64,000 bases of DNA from contig NZ_JAGGKV010000001.1 in assembly GCF_017874035.1 (NCBI RefSeq), positions 434,001 through 498,000 of the forward strand, given 5' to 3'. This document shows, one piece after another, positions 43,074-52,529 of this stretch. The stretch comes from Paenibacillus aceris. Lineage in GTDB: Bacteria > Bacillota > Bacilli > Paenibacillales > NBRC-103111. The position numbers and the translations under genes were made by a program. The notes beneath the pieces were generated by a model. That model saw only the letters and a list, made by a program, of their open reading frames with translations. It had not been told where the DNA came from and searched no databases. Numbering within the stretch: the stretch's first letter is position 1; each line of letters opens with the position of its first letter.

Positions 43074-43892
43074 CTATTTTTTCAAGTAAGTGAGGCCTTG
43101 TTTCCCCATAGCGGACCAACTGTCGATAAACTGATCTTTGTTTACCTGCACTTGCTTTTTCCCGCTTAATGGATCATTCAAGTATACATTATTCTCATCA
43201 TATCCGACCAATAATACAGCGTGCTCTGCATATGTCGTTTGAATAGGGCCAATCGGCGTATCCCATGTTACCCATTTGTAAGGAATATTAAAATCAATGG
43301 TTGTCCAAATGAGAACAGGAATGCCGCTTGCCACCTGCTGTTCAAACAGTTCGAAAGACTCACCCGTAATATCGATCGCCTCTGGAATGTATGACTTGAG
43401 CAGCGGGAAAAGACCGGCATGGTAAATGCCGAACCCTCTTTGTTTCCGTGTAACATCACCTACGAAACCTATGTTTGGATTCCCCCAGTAAGCAGGCGAT
43501 CCATCTGCATTGAGCTTAATAGGCGTGTTATCCTTCGGCATCTCGGCAACAAGTTCCATCTTCGTTTTGGTAATTCCATAATACTGCAGCAGCATCGTTA
43601 GACTTGTAATTTCACAACCTGCTGGCAGTTCAGGCAGTTGAGCAAAAACTGGCGCATCAATCATTGCTGATTTTTTTGTCTGGATCGTTGGTTGTGGCGT
43701 AGAAACCTCCGCTGTTTGTACAGGCGCTGGCGGCTTAGCAATGGGCACCAACGGACCGGCATTGAAAAAAGCCGGCTCTTTCCCCGTAGCTTTGGCGTAC
43801 AGCAATACAGCAAATACACTGCTGGCAAATACAAGCCCCGCAACAAGGAATAATCCAAACGTCACCTTTAACCCCTGCCAAATAACCCTCAT
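43074..43892 (-). CDS. Membrane-anchored C39-like cysteine peptidase domain protein
   Basis: This 272-residue protein has a membrane segment or uncleaved signal at residues 8-32, a Pro/Thr-rich linker to about residue 75, then a C39_2 peptidase-like domain. Catalytic candidates are Cys in PELPAGCEITSLTMLL (near 93), His in YAEHAVLLVGYDE and Asn/Asp in VYLNDPLSG. Such extracytoplasmic papain-fold proteins are common in Firmicutes; substrates are unknown. The gene follows aroA after 33 bp and is followed by the CoA-binding gene. It is probably exported and stays attached to the outer face of the membrane. Confidence 0.85.
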   Translation of the reverse strand: MRVIWQGLKVTFGLFLVAGLVFASSVFAVLLYAKATGKEPAFFNAGPLVPIAKPPAPVQTAEVSTPQPTIQTKKSAMIDAPVFAQLPELPAGCEITSLTMLLQYYGITKTKMELVAEMPKDNTPIKLNADGSPAYWGNPNIGFVGDVTRKQRGFGIYHAGLFPLLKSYIPEAIDITGESFELFEQQVASGIPVLIWTTIDFNIPYKWVTWDTPIGPIQTTYAEHAVLLVGYDENNVYLNDPLSGKKQVQVNKDQFIDSWSAMGKQGLTYLKK

Positions 43893-43925
43893 GCTGACTC
43901 ACCCGTTCCTTGTTTTGGAATCAAA

Positions 43926-45221
43926 TTACTCCGTCACAAGTTCAACCTGAGCACCGATAGAACGCAAATGGTCAAAATACTGCGGGTAGGATTTGGCAAC
44001 GTGATGGGCATCACGAATAGTCAACCCTTTCTCGGAACGAAGACCAACGACGGTTAGCGCCATAATAACACGATGATCGAAGTGAGCATTAATCTCGACA
44101 CCGCCTGTAACACCTTGCGGCTTGCCGTGGACAATGATTTCACTTTGGCGTTCTTCCACGTCAGCTCCGGCTTTACGCAGCTCGTTCAAATAATCAGTGA
44201 TACGGTCGCACTCTTTATAACGCAAATTTTCGACATTGTAGAAACGTGACGTCCCTTCAGCAAAAACAGCTGCCGCCACCATGGCTAACACAGCATCTGT
44301 GAAATGATCGCCATCAAACTCACCGGCTATCAACTTTTGGTTGCCGCGAACGTGCACAACCCCGTTATCATGGGTTAAATTAACGCCCATCGCACGCAAG
44401 ACATCGACACAAGCCTTCTCCCCTTGCTTGCTGTTCTCTTCTAAGCGAAGAACGCGTACATCCGAGTTCGTGACGGCCGCTGCAGCCAGAATCGCCGCAG
44501 AACCAGGGTAATCTCCTTGAATGACATACTCTTTAGCTTGATAGGATTGTCTGCCCGGAATACGATAGTGCATCAAATCTTCGCTAGCATGAACGACAAT
44601 ACCAGCCTGCTCCAATACTTCGAGCGTTTGGCCCACAATGATTTTGGATTTCAAATCATGAAGAACTTCAATTTCGCTATCCTCTTCTAGAAGAGGTGTC
44701 ATAAATAAGAGAGAGCTGAGGAACTGCGAGCTGACATTGCCGGAAACGGTAAGTTTGCCGCCACGCGGTTGTCCCCCTTTTATTGTTATCGGCAAACGAC
44801 CGTTAGAATGTTGTACTTCTACGCCCATTTGCTGCAAAGTTTCGATTAAATCATCATGCGGACGCTTGCCCAGTGATTCCGGATACGTGTTGACGAAGGT
44901 TACTTCCGGACAAAAAGCGGCAGTGGACATTAGAAAACGAAGTACTGCGCCGGCATTTCCTACGTTTAGTTCAGAAATATGCTTAGGGTTTTTACCAAAG
45001 CCTGTAATCACGATTTTCTCATCATCTTCTTCAATGATAGCACCCAAATCACGTACACAGCGTCTCATTGCGTCACTATCTTCACTATGAGCAGGATAAT
45101 AAATCGTACTTGTCCCATTCGCTAGCGCGCCGATCAATAAATAACGTGTGGTGTAGTTTTTGGAGGAAAGTGCGTTGATTTCTCCTTGTAGGTTAGCAGT
45201 AGGTTTCACGATGGCTTTCAT
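43926..45221 (-). CDS. aroA: 3-phosphoshikimate 1-carboxyvinyltransferase (EPSP synthase), divergent type
   Basis: The 431-residue protein has the two-domain EPSPS fold: SGNVSSQFLSSLLFMTPLL, YPGSAAILAAAAV, DGDHFTDAVLAMVAAA, RYKECDRITDYLNELRKAGA and HFDHRVIMALTVVGL are all recognisable. It joins PEP to shikimate-3-phosphate in aromatic amino-acid synthesis. Several active-site stretches are unusual: the PEP loop reads GNAGAVLRFL (Ala92 in place of the usual Thr, Arg95 kept), the N-terminal loop is SSKNYTTRYLL instead of GSKSxxxR, and KECDR replaces KESDR. The gene is not in an aro cluster but behind two fluoride channel genes; aroK is 1.2 kb away. Confidence 0.85.
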   Translation of the reverse strand: MKAIVKPTANLQGEINALSSKNYTTRYLLIGALANGTSTIYYPAHSEDSDAMRRCVRDLGAIIEEDDEKIVITGFGKNPKHISELNVGNAGAVLRFLMSTAAFCPEVTFVNTYPESLGKRPHDDLIETLQQMGVEVQHSNGRLPITIKGGQPRGGKLTVSGNVSSQFLSSLLFMTPLLEEDSEIEVLHDLKSKIIVGQTLEVLEQAGIVVHASEDLMHYRIPGRQSYQAKEYVIQGDYPGSAAILAAAAVTNSDVRVLRLEENSKQGEKACVDVLRAMGVNLTHDNGVVHVRGNQKLIAGEFDGDHFTDAVLAMVAAAVFAEGTSRFYNVENLRYKECDRITDYLNELRKAGADVEERQSEIIVHGKPQGVTGGVEINAHFDHRVIMALTVVGLRSEKGLTIRDAHHVAKSYPQYFDHLRSIGAQVELVTE

Positions 45222-45247
45222 TTAGTTAATATCTCCTTCACATGTGT

Positions 45248-45607
45248 TTATATGTAATATCCGATGAAGGTTAATAGAATTCCACCGGTATAACTAAGCA
45301 TTGTATAGACCATCCAAGCTTGCCATTGTCCTGAACGGAGCTGTTTCACACTTTCCAAATTCAACGTGGAAAATGTAGTGAAAGCTCCCATAAATCCTGT
45401 GCCAATCAATAGCTTCCAATTATCAAAAGAGTGATATTTCATGAGAAGCCCCAGTAAAAAACAACCCAAAAGATTTATTGTCAGTGTACCATACGGAATA
45501 GAACTTGGGAACCTTCTTGACATGTACGAACCAAGCTGGAATCGGCTGATCGCTCCAAAAAAACCGCCAAAGCTTACCAAACATATTGCCCACAGCCATG
45601 TATTCAT
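45248..45607 (-). CDS. crcB: Fluoride channel subunit CrcB/Fluc
   Basis: This 119-residue four-helix membrane protein has the Fluc signature: GGFFGAISRFQLGSYM in helix 1, PYGTLTINLLGCFLLGLL with the conserved Asn, and GFMGAFTTFSTLNLE with the FTTFS phenylalanine box of the pore. Fluc subunits form dual-topology dimers that export fluoride; here two different genes overlap by 4 bp, so a heterodimer is likely, as in other Bacilli. I see no fluoride riboswitch upstream of the pair. Confidence 0.93.
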   Translation of the reverse strand: MNTWLWAICLVSFGGFFGAISRFQLGSYMSRRFPSSIPYGTLTINLLGCFLLGLLMKYHSFDNWKLLIGTGFMGAFTTFSTLNLESVKQLRSGQWQAWMVYTMLSYTGGILLTFIGYYI

Positions 45608-45984
45608 GAGAGCTCAGCCTCCCTTCGGGAGAGTAGCGCGATACGAACGCCAACCCAAGTAAGTCCTAGTCCTCCCCATAGGCTTGCAAGCACATAAATA
45701 AGAGCAAGTATCAGATGCCCTTGTTTATACATGTACACCGTTTCGTAGCTAAATGTAGAAAATGTAGTAAAAGACCCGATAAACCCCGTTGTGATTGGCA
45801 ATTGGAGTTTGGCAGGGATGGGAAGCCTGTCCGTAAACGAAATAAAGCCAAGTAATAAACAGCCTGCTAAATTACAGATAAAAGTTCCCCAAGGAAACAC
45901 TCCTGCCGTCCCCGGATTCCATAGCATGGAGAGCCCAAATCGGGCAAGTGCGCCGCAAATACCGGCTAAACCGATGTATAGCAT
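45604..45984 (-). CDS. crcB: Fluoride channel subunit CrcB/Fluc, second copy
   Basis: The 126-residue paralogue of the next gene shows GICGALARFGLSMLW, GTFICNLAGCLLLGFI with the pore Asn and GFIGSFTTFSTFSYE. It has four hydrophobic segments and a basic C-terminus (LLSRREAELS), opposite in charge bias from its partner, which suits antiparallel assembly. It is the first gene of the run that continues through the second crcB, aroA, the C39-like gene and the CoA-binding gene. Starts at ATG after CAGGAG. Confidence 0.93.
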   Translation of the reverse strand: MLYIGLAGICGALARFGLSMLWNPGTAGVFPWGTFICNLAGCLLLGFISFTDRLPIPAKLQLPITTGFIGSFTTFSTFSYETVYMYKQGHLILALIYVLASLWGGLGLTWVGVRIALLSRREAELS

Positions 45985-46016
45985 GATTTAAACAACTCCT
46001 GGCTCAGGTCGCAGGT

Positions 46017-46045
46017 TTGACATCTTGTCTTAATGTTTCTATCAT
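46017..46045 (+). promoter_or_regulatory. Sigma-A promoter of the rhodanese gene
   Basis: TTGACA, a 17-base spacer and TATCAT lie about 50 bp upstream of the start at 46096. Confidence 0.8.
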
Positions 46046-46095
46046 TACTTGTAATGGGGCTTCTTCCCCGTATTTCAAAACAAGGAGGTCCTACG

Positions 46096-46386
46096 ATGGA
46101 TACGATTTTACCAACCGCCGTCAAAGATAGACTCAGCCGTGGCGAGCAGTTAACCATCATTGATGTTCGAGAAGATGAAGAAGTGGCTGCCGGCATGATT
46201 GCTGGAGCTATTCATATCCCGCTTGGCCAGCTGCCTGAACGTTTGAGCGAGATTCCGAAGGCGGAAGAAGTGATTCTGGTGTGCCGCAGCGGTAACCGCA
46301 GCGGGCGCGCGCTTGGCTTTTTGGAAGCGCAAGGTTATAAAGGACTGAAAAACATGACTGGTGGCATGTTGGAATGGGAGGACTAA
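46096..46386 (+). CDS. Single-domain rhodanese
   Basis: The 96-residue rhodanese-like protein has the family layout: LTIIDVREDEEVAAGMIAGAIHIPL, then ILVCRSGNRSGRALGFL with the active-site Cys in the CRSGNRS loop, and NMTGGMLEWED at the end. It can take and donate a persulfide sulfur (thiosulfate sulfurtransferase type); the true substrate is not clear. The start at 46096 follows AAGGAGGTCC; an upstream in-frame start at 46033 falls inside the promoter region. It is monocistronic and convergent with aroK. Confidence 0.93.
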   Translation: MDTILPTAVKDRLSRGEQLTIIDVREDEEVAAGMIAGAIHIPLGQLPERLSEIPKAEEVILVCRSGNRSGRALGFLEAQGYKGLKNMTGGMLEWED

Positions 46387-46407
46387 GCGTCGAGCTTGTC
46401 CTTCCTC

Positions 46408-46914
46408 TTAAAGATTAGCATGCCGAATAATCAACTCGACAATTTGGTCCGTTGTTAACTCGGACGTATCAATCACGGCATGTGCGAAGTCGTAAGCTGA
46501 CTTGCGTTGTTCAAGCAGCGTATGCACGCGCTCTTCCAGGTTTCCTTGCAGCAAAGGACGGCTTGTATCACTGCTTACTCTATGAATGATAGCCTCAGGC
46601 GAAGCTTTCAACGCCACGACGAAACCATTACGCAGCATGCAGGCACGATTCTCCTCTGCCAATACAGCGCCCCCGCCTGTGGCCACGATTTGCCCTTTGC
46701 GGGCTAATAAATTTTCAATTGTTTTACTCTCCAATGTACGAAAGTGCGCTTCTCCATATTGACGAAACAATTCCGAAATGCTAGTCTGTTGATCCTCTTC
46801 AAGTACGGCATCCGAGTCTTGAAAAGTCCAGCCCAAACGTTCCGCCAGCTTCTGACCGACGGTGGATTTGCCTGTCCCCATGAAACCTACAAGTACAAGA
46901 TTGCTTGTTGTCAC
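46408..46914 (-). CDS. aroK: Shikimate kinase
   Basis: This 168-residue P-loop kinase phosphorylates shikimate with ATP. It has Walker A VGFMGTGKSTVGQKLAERLG, the shikimate-binding DSDAVLEEDQQTSISELF and FRTLESKTIENLL, the GGGAV loop and the lid SSDTSRPLL. The start is a GTG with AAGGGGATTAAC upstream. It supplies the substrate for the EPSP synthase encoded 1.2 kb away but belongs to a separate transcription unit. Confidence 0.95.
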   Translation of the reverse strand: MTTSNLVLVGFMGTGKSTVGQKLAERLGWTFQDSDAVLEEDQQTSISELFRQYGEAHFRTLESKTIENLLARKGQIVATGGGAVLAEENRACMLRNGFVVALKASPEAIIHRVSSDTSRPLLQGNLEERVHTLLEQRKSAYDFAHAVIDTSELTTDQIVELIIRHANL

Positions 46915-47085
46915 GTTAATCCCCTTTTCTCATATGCTGTTCATACAAACTTTCCCAACATCATACCATAGCCGATTAGTCATGAATACAATCCATTAAA
47001 AAATCATATAGTAGTGTGAATAAATTCCAACTCAAACAGTTAAGATTTTAAGAGAGACCCTATGCCGACAAGGAGAGATGAAGTT

Positions 47086-47385
47086 TTGAACCCAACTGTT
47101 GCCTACACCAACCCCACACAAGGCAAACTGGAACAAATCTTACACCCGAGCTATGTACTGTGCAAAGAGGATGTTGTTTGGATTTTGGAGTTTATTAAGA
47201 AAAAAGTGGCTGAAGAAGACCCGCGCATGCAGGGCCTTGCTCAACCACGATTGTTAAAAAATTTCCGTTACTTTGCCGAAGTTTCCTTGATGCTCATTCA
47301 CAGAAGGAACGGCTTCGATCAAGAAGCCGATCGTTTGAAGATGTGGCTGCGGGAAGCGGCATACGGTTTACAGGGAGAGGCCTAA
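47086..47385 (+). CDS. Hypothetical protein, 99 residues
   Basis: I do not recognise this family. The protein is soluble and helical, with KLEQILHPSYVLCKEDVVWILEF and a basic C-terminal half (RLLKNFRYFAEVSLMLIHRR). I chose the TTG at 47086, nine bases after AAGGAGA; an ATG at 47062 would place this strong ribosome binding site inside the gene. It is convergent with gnd, with 13 bp between the stops, and stands alone. Confidence 0.7.
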   Translation: MNPTVAYTNPTQGKLEQILHPSYVLCKEDVVWILEFIKKKVAEEDPRMQGLAQPRLLKNFRYFAEVSLMLIHRRNGFDQEADRLKMWLREAAYGLQGEA

Positions 47386-47398
47386 TGCCTCTGCCCTC

Positions 47399-48820
47399 TT
47401 AGTTTTCCATCCAGTTGAAGTGGAAGGAACCTTCTTTGTCCACACGTTGGAACGTGTGAGCACCGAAATAATCGCGCTGCGCTTGCAGCAGGTTAGCCGG
47501 CAGTCTTTCTGTGCGGTAGCTATCGTAGTAAGCAAGTGCCGATGCGAAAGATGGAACTGCGATACCGCGAGTTACCGCTTCTGCAACAACTTGTCTCCAC
47601 GATTGTTGATAGTTCTCAACGACACCTGTGAAGTAAGAATCTAGCAACAGGTTTTTCAGTTCAGGATTGCGGTCATAAGCATCCTTGATATTTTGAAGGA
47701 ATCTAGCACGAATAATGCAGCCGCCGCGGAAGATCATCGCGATGTTGCCGTATTTCAGATCCCATTTATATTCATCAGAAGCTGCTCTCATTTGAGCAAA
47801 GCCTTGTGCATAAGAGCAAATTTTGCTTGCGTACAGCGCTTGGCGCACAGCTTCAATAAATGCTTTGCGATCGCCTGTGAAAGCTGGAGCATCAGGTCCT
47901 TTGAGTACTTTGCTTGCCGCTACGCGTTCTTCCTTCATCGCAGAGATGAAACGGGAGAATACGGATTCCGTGATGATGGAAAGCGGTACGCCAAGGTCCA
48001 GAGCACTCTGACTGGTCCATTTTCCTGTTCCTTTTTGACCCGCGGAATCAAGAATAACGTCAACCATCGGTTTGCCAGTTTCAGCGTCATATTTCGTAAA
48101 GATATCACGTGTGATTTCGATCAGGTAGCTGTCAAGCTCGCCGTTGTTCCACTCCGTGAAGATCTCATGAAGCTCTTCTGTGCTTACACTCAGAACATCT
48201 TTCAGCAATTGGTAAGCTTCACAGATCAGCTGCATGTCGCCATACTCGATTCCGTTGTGCACCATTTTTACATAGTGTCCAGCGCCGTCTGGTCCGATGT
48301 ACGTACAGCAAGCGTCGTCGCCAACTTTGGCAGAGATCGCTGTAAGAATTGGTTCTACCAGCTTATAAGCGGATTCTTGACCGCCTGGCATAATTGACGG
48401 GCCTTTCAACGCGCCTTCTTCGCCGCCGGAAACGCCAGTTCCTACGAAGCGGATGCCGTGTGCTTCCAGCTCTTTGTTACGGCGTTGTGTATCCGGGAAG
48501 TAGGCATTGCCTCCGTCGATCAGGATATCGCCTTTTTCAAGATGAGGCAGCAATTGGTTAATTGTGTCATCCGTTGGACCGCCCGCTTTGACCATGATCA
48601 AAATTTTGCGCGGAACTTCCAAGGATTGTACGAATTCTTCCACACTGTATGTACCAACTAGTTGTTTGCCTTCTGCTTCTTGAAGAAGCTCTCTTGTCTT
48701 TTCGGCAGAACGGTTAAATACGGATACAGTGAAACCTCTGCTCTCGATGTTTAACGCTAAGTTTTTCCCCATTACCGCTAATCCAACTACACCAATTTGT
48801 TGTTTAGACACGTCTCTCAT
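47399..48820 (-). CDS. gnd: 6-phosphogluconate dehydrogenase, decarboxylating
   Basis: This 473-residue enzyme oxidises 6-phosphogluconate to ribulose-5-phosphate and CO2 in the pentose phosphate pathway. It has the Rossmann motif [31 protein letters not shown] (NADP-type loop), the substrate motif [21 protein letters not shown] and the catalytic [11 protein letters not shown]. Length matches the GndA type (about 470). It is the last gene of the leftward gluconate operon, 24 bp after the short-chain dehydrogenase gene, so gluconate phosphorylated by GntK can be fed directly into it. Confidence 0.96.
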   Translation of the reverse strand: MRDVSKQQIGVVGLAVMGKNLALNIESRGFTVSVFNRSAEKTRELLQEAEGKQLVGTYSVEEFVQSLEVPRKILIMVKAGGPTDDTINQLLPHLEKGDILIDGGNAYFPDTQRRNKELEAHGIRFVGTGVSGGEEGALKGPSIMPGGQESAYKLVEPILTAISAKVGDDACCTYIGPDGAGHYVKMVHNGIEYGDMQLICEAYQLLKDVLSVSTEELHEIFTEWNNGELDSYLIEITRDIFTKYDAETGKPMVDVILDSAGQKGTGKWTSQSALDLGVPLSIITESVFSRFISAMKEERVAASKVLKGPDAPAFTGDRKAFIEAVRQALYASKICSYAQGFAQMRAASDEYKWDLKYGNIAMIFRGGCIIRARFLQNIKDAYDRNPELKNLLLDSYFTGVVENYQQSWRQVVAEAVTRGIAVPSFASALAYYDSYRTERLPANLLQAQRDYFGAHTFQRVDKEGSFHFNWMEN

Positions 48821-48843
48821 ACACCCTTCCGATATATAAATAT

Positions 48844-49611
48844 TTAAATCGTCATCGAGCCAAAACCGCCATCTACTCTTAAAACAGAGCCTGTAACAAA
48901 GCTGGACGCTTGTTCAGATGCAAGGAACACAGCAGCACCCTGAAGCTCGGAAGCCTCGCCGAATCGATTCATTGGCGTATGACGCATAATGGACTCGATA
49001 CGATCAGGGGACAAAATCTTACGATTCTGCTCTGCCGGGAAAAAGCCAGGAATAATCGCGTTAACCCGCACTCGGCTTGGAGCAAATTCACGGGCGATGT
49101 TCTGCGTAATGTTATTGACGGCTGCTTTAGAAGCGGAGTAAGTGAATACACGAGAAAGCGGCGGATCTGACGAAACGGATGAAATATTGATAATGCTTCC
49201 GCCTTCGCCCCGTTCAACCATGTATTTACCGAACACCTGGCAGGCTAGCACGACGCTTTTCAAATTAACCTCCATAATAGAATCCCATTCTTCCATGGAA
49301 ATGTCAAAGAAAGGCGTGGCACTATTTTTCCCTGGACAGTTCATCAAAATGTCCGCTTGGCCTGACCATGCGAGAACTTCACCGAGTACACGCTCCAAAT
49401 CCTCCCGTTTCGTCGCATCCGCTTGAAACGTTTGGGCTTCGCCGCCAATGGCTTCGATCTCTTGGCGAACCTGGTCGCTTTTCTCTTGGTTGCGGCCGAC
49501 AATGGCTACTTTCGCGCCATGACCAGCCAAAGCAACCGCCATTGATCCTCCGAGTGTACTGTTACCGCCAATAATTACTGCTGTTTTCCCTGTAAGATCG
49601 AATAAATTCAT
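48844..49611 (-). CDS. Short-chain dehydrogenase/reductase
   Basis: The 255-residue protein is a classical SDR. The cofactor loop is [10 protein letters not shown] rather than TGxxxGxG, the NNAG motif is replaced by NCPG, but the catalytic triad is intact (IINISSVSS for Ser, then YSASKAAV for Tyr and Lys). The C-terminal substrate loop and dimer motif ([11 protein letters not shown]) are normal. Family relatives in such operons are gluconate 5-dehydrogenase or 2-keto/5-keto gluconate reductases, and mannonate or fructuronate reductases. It lies between gntK and gnd. Its reaction cannot be fixed by reading; a sugar-acid oxidoreductase is most likely. Confidence 0.88.
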   Translation of the reverse strand: MNLFDLTGKTAVIIGGNSTLGGSMAVALAGHGAKVAIVGRNQEKSDQVRQEIEAIGGEAQTFQADATKREDLERVLGEVLAWSGQADILMNCPGKNSATPFFDISMEEWDSIMEVNLKSVVLACQVFGKYMVERGEGGSIINISSVSSDPPLSRVFTYSASKAAVNNITQNIAREFAPSRVRVNAIIPGFFPAEQNRKILSPDRIESIMRHTPMNRFGEASELQGAAVFLASEQASSFVTGSVLRVDGGFGSMTI

Positions 49612-49671
49612 TTGTCTTCATCCCCTCTAACATTATGCTTGGAACATTACACCGAAAGGCGCTTAAGCTAT

Positions 49672-51243
49672 TTATGATTGAGGGCTCCGAAGGTGCTGAC
49701 CTTGAAAGGCGGTTATCGCGTCGAATTGATCTTTTAACTGATGATATACGCTTGTATAAATAGATGTCAATTGTTGATATACGCGATAATTGCTTTCATT
49801 CACCTCATGAGCCGTTCCAACCTGAATCCAATTGTGCGCATGGGCTAAATCGTCAATCTCACCCATGGCAAGTAAACCAAGCAATGCAGCCCCGATTCCC
49901 GAGCTCTCGATTGAATCAGGTACCGTAACCGAAGTTCCCAACATATCCGTCATCATCTGGCGCCAGAATTCAGATCTGGCAAAACCGCCGGAAGCACGGA
50001 TCACTTCCGCAGGTCCCATAATCCGCTCAAGCGACGTTGCGACGGCTTGGATAGAGAACATGACGCCTTCCAGCGCCGCGCGAATCATATGCTTCTTCTG
50101 ATGGCTAAGCGAGAGGCCGAAGTAAACACCTCGAGCGTTCGCATTCCAATACGGTGCGCGTTCACCGGACAGAAGCGGCAAGAACAGAAGCCCGTCAGAT
50201 CCTGCACTAACCTGTGAAGCCAGCTCCGTCAGGTAGTCATAAGGATCCATCCCTTGACGGCGTGCCTCTTCGGACTCCGCGGTAGCGATTTGATCTCTCA
50301 CCCAACGGAAAACGATTCCGCCGTTGTTGATCGGTCCGCCGACAACCCAAAATTTCTCTGTCAGCGCATAGCAGAACAGCTTGCCTTCCGGATCGGTTTG
50401 CGGTTTTGTCACAACGCTGCGCACTGCCCCGCTGGTGCCGATGGTGACGGCGACGACACCCGGCTCGAAAGCGCCGACTCCGAGATTCGCCAAGACGCCG
50501 TCGGAGGCGCCGACGATAAACGGCGTGTCTTGGGCCAAGCCCATTGCTGAGGCATACTCAGCGCTTAGGCCCTCTACGCGATATGTCGTCGGAACTAGCT
50601 CCGAAAGCTGTTCCGGCGTCACGCCGGCTTGTCCTAGCGCTTCAACATCCCAATCCAGGTTTTCGAGATTGAACAATCCCGTTGCGCTGGCGAGTGAATG
50701 GTCAATCAGATAGCGGCCAAACAGCTTCGCGAAGACATACTCTTTGATCCCGATGAACTTGTGCGTTTCTCTCATCAGCCCAGGTTCGTTATCTCTGAAC
50801 CACATGAGCTTGAGCAGCGGGGACATCGGATGGATCGGCGTGCCTGTCCGGGAATAGATCTGCTGCCCGAGACCGCTGCGCTTTAATTCCGCCGCATACA
50901 TCGAGCTGCGGTTGTCAGCCCACGTAATACAAGCCGTCAGCGGCTTCGTGTTGTTATCTACTGCGATGAGGCTGTGCATAGCCGAGCTGAAAGAGACGCA
51001 GAGCACTTGGTCAGGCGTAACGCCAACCTTGCGAACGACTTCGCCAATGCCTTGCACGACCGCATCAAAAATTTGATCCGGATCCTGCTCAGCCCGATCA
51101 GCAGTCGGGGTGAAGAGAGGATATTCAATGGAATGAGATCCAAGAACTTTCCCCTCGCGTGAGATGACAAGCGTTTTCGTACTTGTTGTACCAATATCAG
51201 CCGCAATGATGTATGGCTTGAGGGTACTTAATTGGTCTGTCAT
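49672..51243 (-). CDS. gntK: Gluconokinase, FGGY family
   Basis: The 523-residue sugar kinase has the FGGY N-terminal signature AADIGTTSTKTLVISREGKVLG with phosphate loop, the adenosine-site VAVTIGTSGAVRSVV, and the LPLLSGERAPYWNANARG segment characteristic of gluconokinases. It phosphorylates D-gluconate to 6-phosphogluconate, the substrate of Gnd encoded at the end of the same operon. The start codon overlaps the stop of the LarA-like gene by 4 bp. A related sugar acid (for example an aldonate) as substrate is possible, as FGGY specificity is hard to read from sequence alone. Confidence 0.88.
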   Translation of the reverse strand: MTDQLSTLKPYIIAADIGTTSTKTLVISREGKVLGSHSIEYPLFTPTADRAEQDPDQIFDAVVQGIGEVVRKVGVTPDQVLCVSFSSAMHSLIAVDNNTKPLTACITWADNRSSMYAAELKRSGLGQQIYSRTGTPIHPMSPLLKLMWFRDNEPGLMRETHKFIGIKEYVFAKLFGRYLIDHSLASATGLFNLENLDWDVEALGQAGVTPEQLSELVPTTYRVEGLSAEYASAMGLAQDTPFIVGASDGVLANLGVGAFEPGVVAVTIGTSGAVRSVVTKPQTDPEGKLFCYALTEKFWVVGGPINNGGIVFRWVRDQIATAESEEARRQGMDPYDYLTELASQVSAGSDGLLFLPLLSGERAPYWNANARGVYFGLSLSHQKKHMIRAALEGVMFSIQAVATSLERIMGPAEVIRASGGFARSEFWRQMMTDMLGTSVTVPDSIESSGIGAALLGLLAMGEIDDLAHAHNWIQVGTAHEVNESNYRVYQQLTSIYTSVYHQLKDQFDAITAFQGQHLRSPQS

Positions 51244-52511
51244 TTGCTAATATTCCCCTCTGCGTCGAATGAAAGTTCATAAGGTTCTGTCAAAATTTCA
51301 ATATCCGGATGAACGCGTGCTGCGTCCAGTAAATTCACAGAAATTTCAATTTCGCCGAGGTGGAGCGTATCTTGAATCCTAACCAGCTTACATGTCGTAT
51401 AATCTAAAATATTACACGTTTTCACGGCAGCCTTAATGGCATAAAGGTCATTTTCCAACGTAGTAGCAATCTTCGTTGGCGCACATACCGTGGACGTTAA
51501 CCCATTAGCATACGTGAACTCCAGGTTTGTTTTGTCCACTAAACGCTGTGTCGTAAAATCTGCTGTTCCCACGCCATTCGCGTTCCCTTTGGTTTCCGGT
51601 GTCAAGTCCAGCACGACCATTTTCGCAACATCCGGTCCTCCGTGTGCGTAAGGCGTCGGATAACGGCCAGTAACGTTAGGGTCCATCCCGTCGCCGCTTA
51701 TATTTTTGCCAATATAATCAATGACTAGCACATCAATTTCATCGAACAAAATTTTCGGCAGGCGCGCTTTCGCCTCAATCAGAAGCTTTTCTTCACGCTC
51801 TTCTATTTCAGCAGCCGGCAGCACTTCTACACGGCAAGTTTCGTCGTAAGCATTTTCCACGAGAGCTACACCAAACACGATGGGAAGCTTCTTGATCATC
51901 AAATTGGCCATCGCCGGCACATTCTCAGCCATATATTTAAAGCCAAGCTGATGGCAGGCTTCGGCGCCTTTTTGCTTCCCAAGTCCGATCGCAATCATCT
52001 TCATGATGCCGCTCTCAATACGTCCGCGGAACGCTGTATGCGGCTTCACACGATTAATAACGACAATAGCATCTGCTTCAGAAGCGATGCGGTCCACATA
52101 AACAGGCAAACCGTTAGGCAGCTCGTCAATTTTCACGACTTCCATAGAAGATCGAATCGGAGCGCCCATTGTTGCTTCCGTAATGCCAAAGTGCAGCAGC
52201 ACTTCCGTTTGTCCTTCAGCTGTCGCGCCGCCATGGCTTCCCATGCAAGGCACGATAAATGGGAATGCGCCTTTTGCCTTAATCGCATCGATCGTCGTTT
52301 TAGTAAACCCTGCGATATTCGCAATCCCTCTGCTTCCTACGGCAACAGCCACTTGTTGGCCTGGAAGAATGGTCTCCATCACGCCGCTGCTGACTAGCTT
52401 ATCCGCTAATTCCTGCTCTGGGTTTTCCAAAATCGTACGGTCAAACTTCTGGCGAATTTTAACCATTTGCGGGATCGGAATATCTTTTAACAGCTCTCTC
52501 AAAATGCTCAT
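51240..52511 (-). CDS. LarA-type nickel-pincer racemase/epimerase homologue
   Basis: The 423-residue protein belongs to the lactate racemase (LarA) superfamily. Residues aligned by spacing with the LarA catalytic and cofactor sites are present: Arg61 (GSRGI), His93 (GSHGGATAEG), His158 (KPHTAFRG), Lys171 (GIMKMIAIG) and His187 (GAEACHQLG). The Lys should hold the nickel-pincer nucleotide and the two His act as acid/base. LarA homologues include D-gluconate 2-epimerase, which fits its place between a LacI regulator and gluconokinase. No LarB, LarC or LarE cofactor-synthesis gene is in the window. Confidence 0.8.
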   Translation of the reverse strand: MSILRELLKDIPIPQMVKIRQKFDRTILENPEQELADKLVSSGVMETILPGQQVAVAVGSRGIANIAGFTKTTIDAIKAKGAFPFIVPCMGSHGGATAEGQTEVLLHFGITEATMGAPIRSSMEVVKIDELPNGLPVYVDRIASEADAIVVINRVKPHTAFRGRIESGIMKMIAIGLGKQKGAEACHQLGFKYMAENVPAMANLMIKKLPIVFGVALVENAYDETCRVEVLPAAEIEEREEKLLIEAKARLPKILFDEIDVLVIDYIGKNISGDGMDPNVTGRYPTPYAHGGPDVAKMVVLDLTPETKGNANGVGTADFTTQRLVDKTNLEFTYANGLTSTVCAPTKIATTLENDLYAIKAAVKTCNILDYTTCKLVRIQDTLHLGEIEISVNLLDAARVHPDIEILTEPYELSFDAEGNISK

Positions 52512-52529
52512 CGACTATTCCCTCTTTCT

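Noticed and set aside
45985..46032. Possible fluoride riboswitch upstream of the crcB pair
   Set aside because: The short upstream region has none of the conserved crcB-motif pseudoknot sequence and is largely taken by a promoter for the divergent rhodanese gene.
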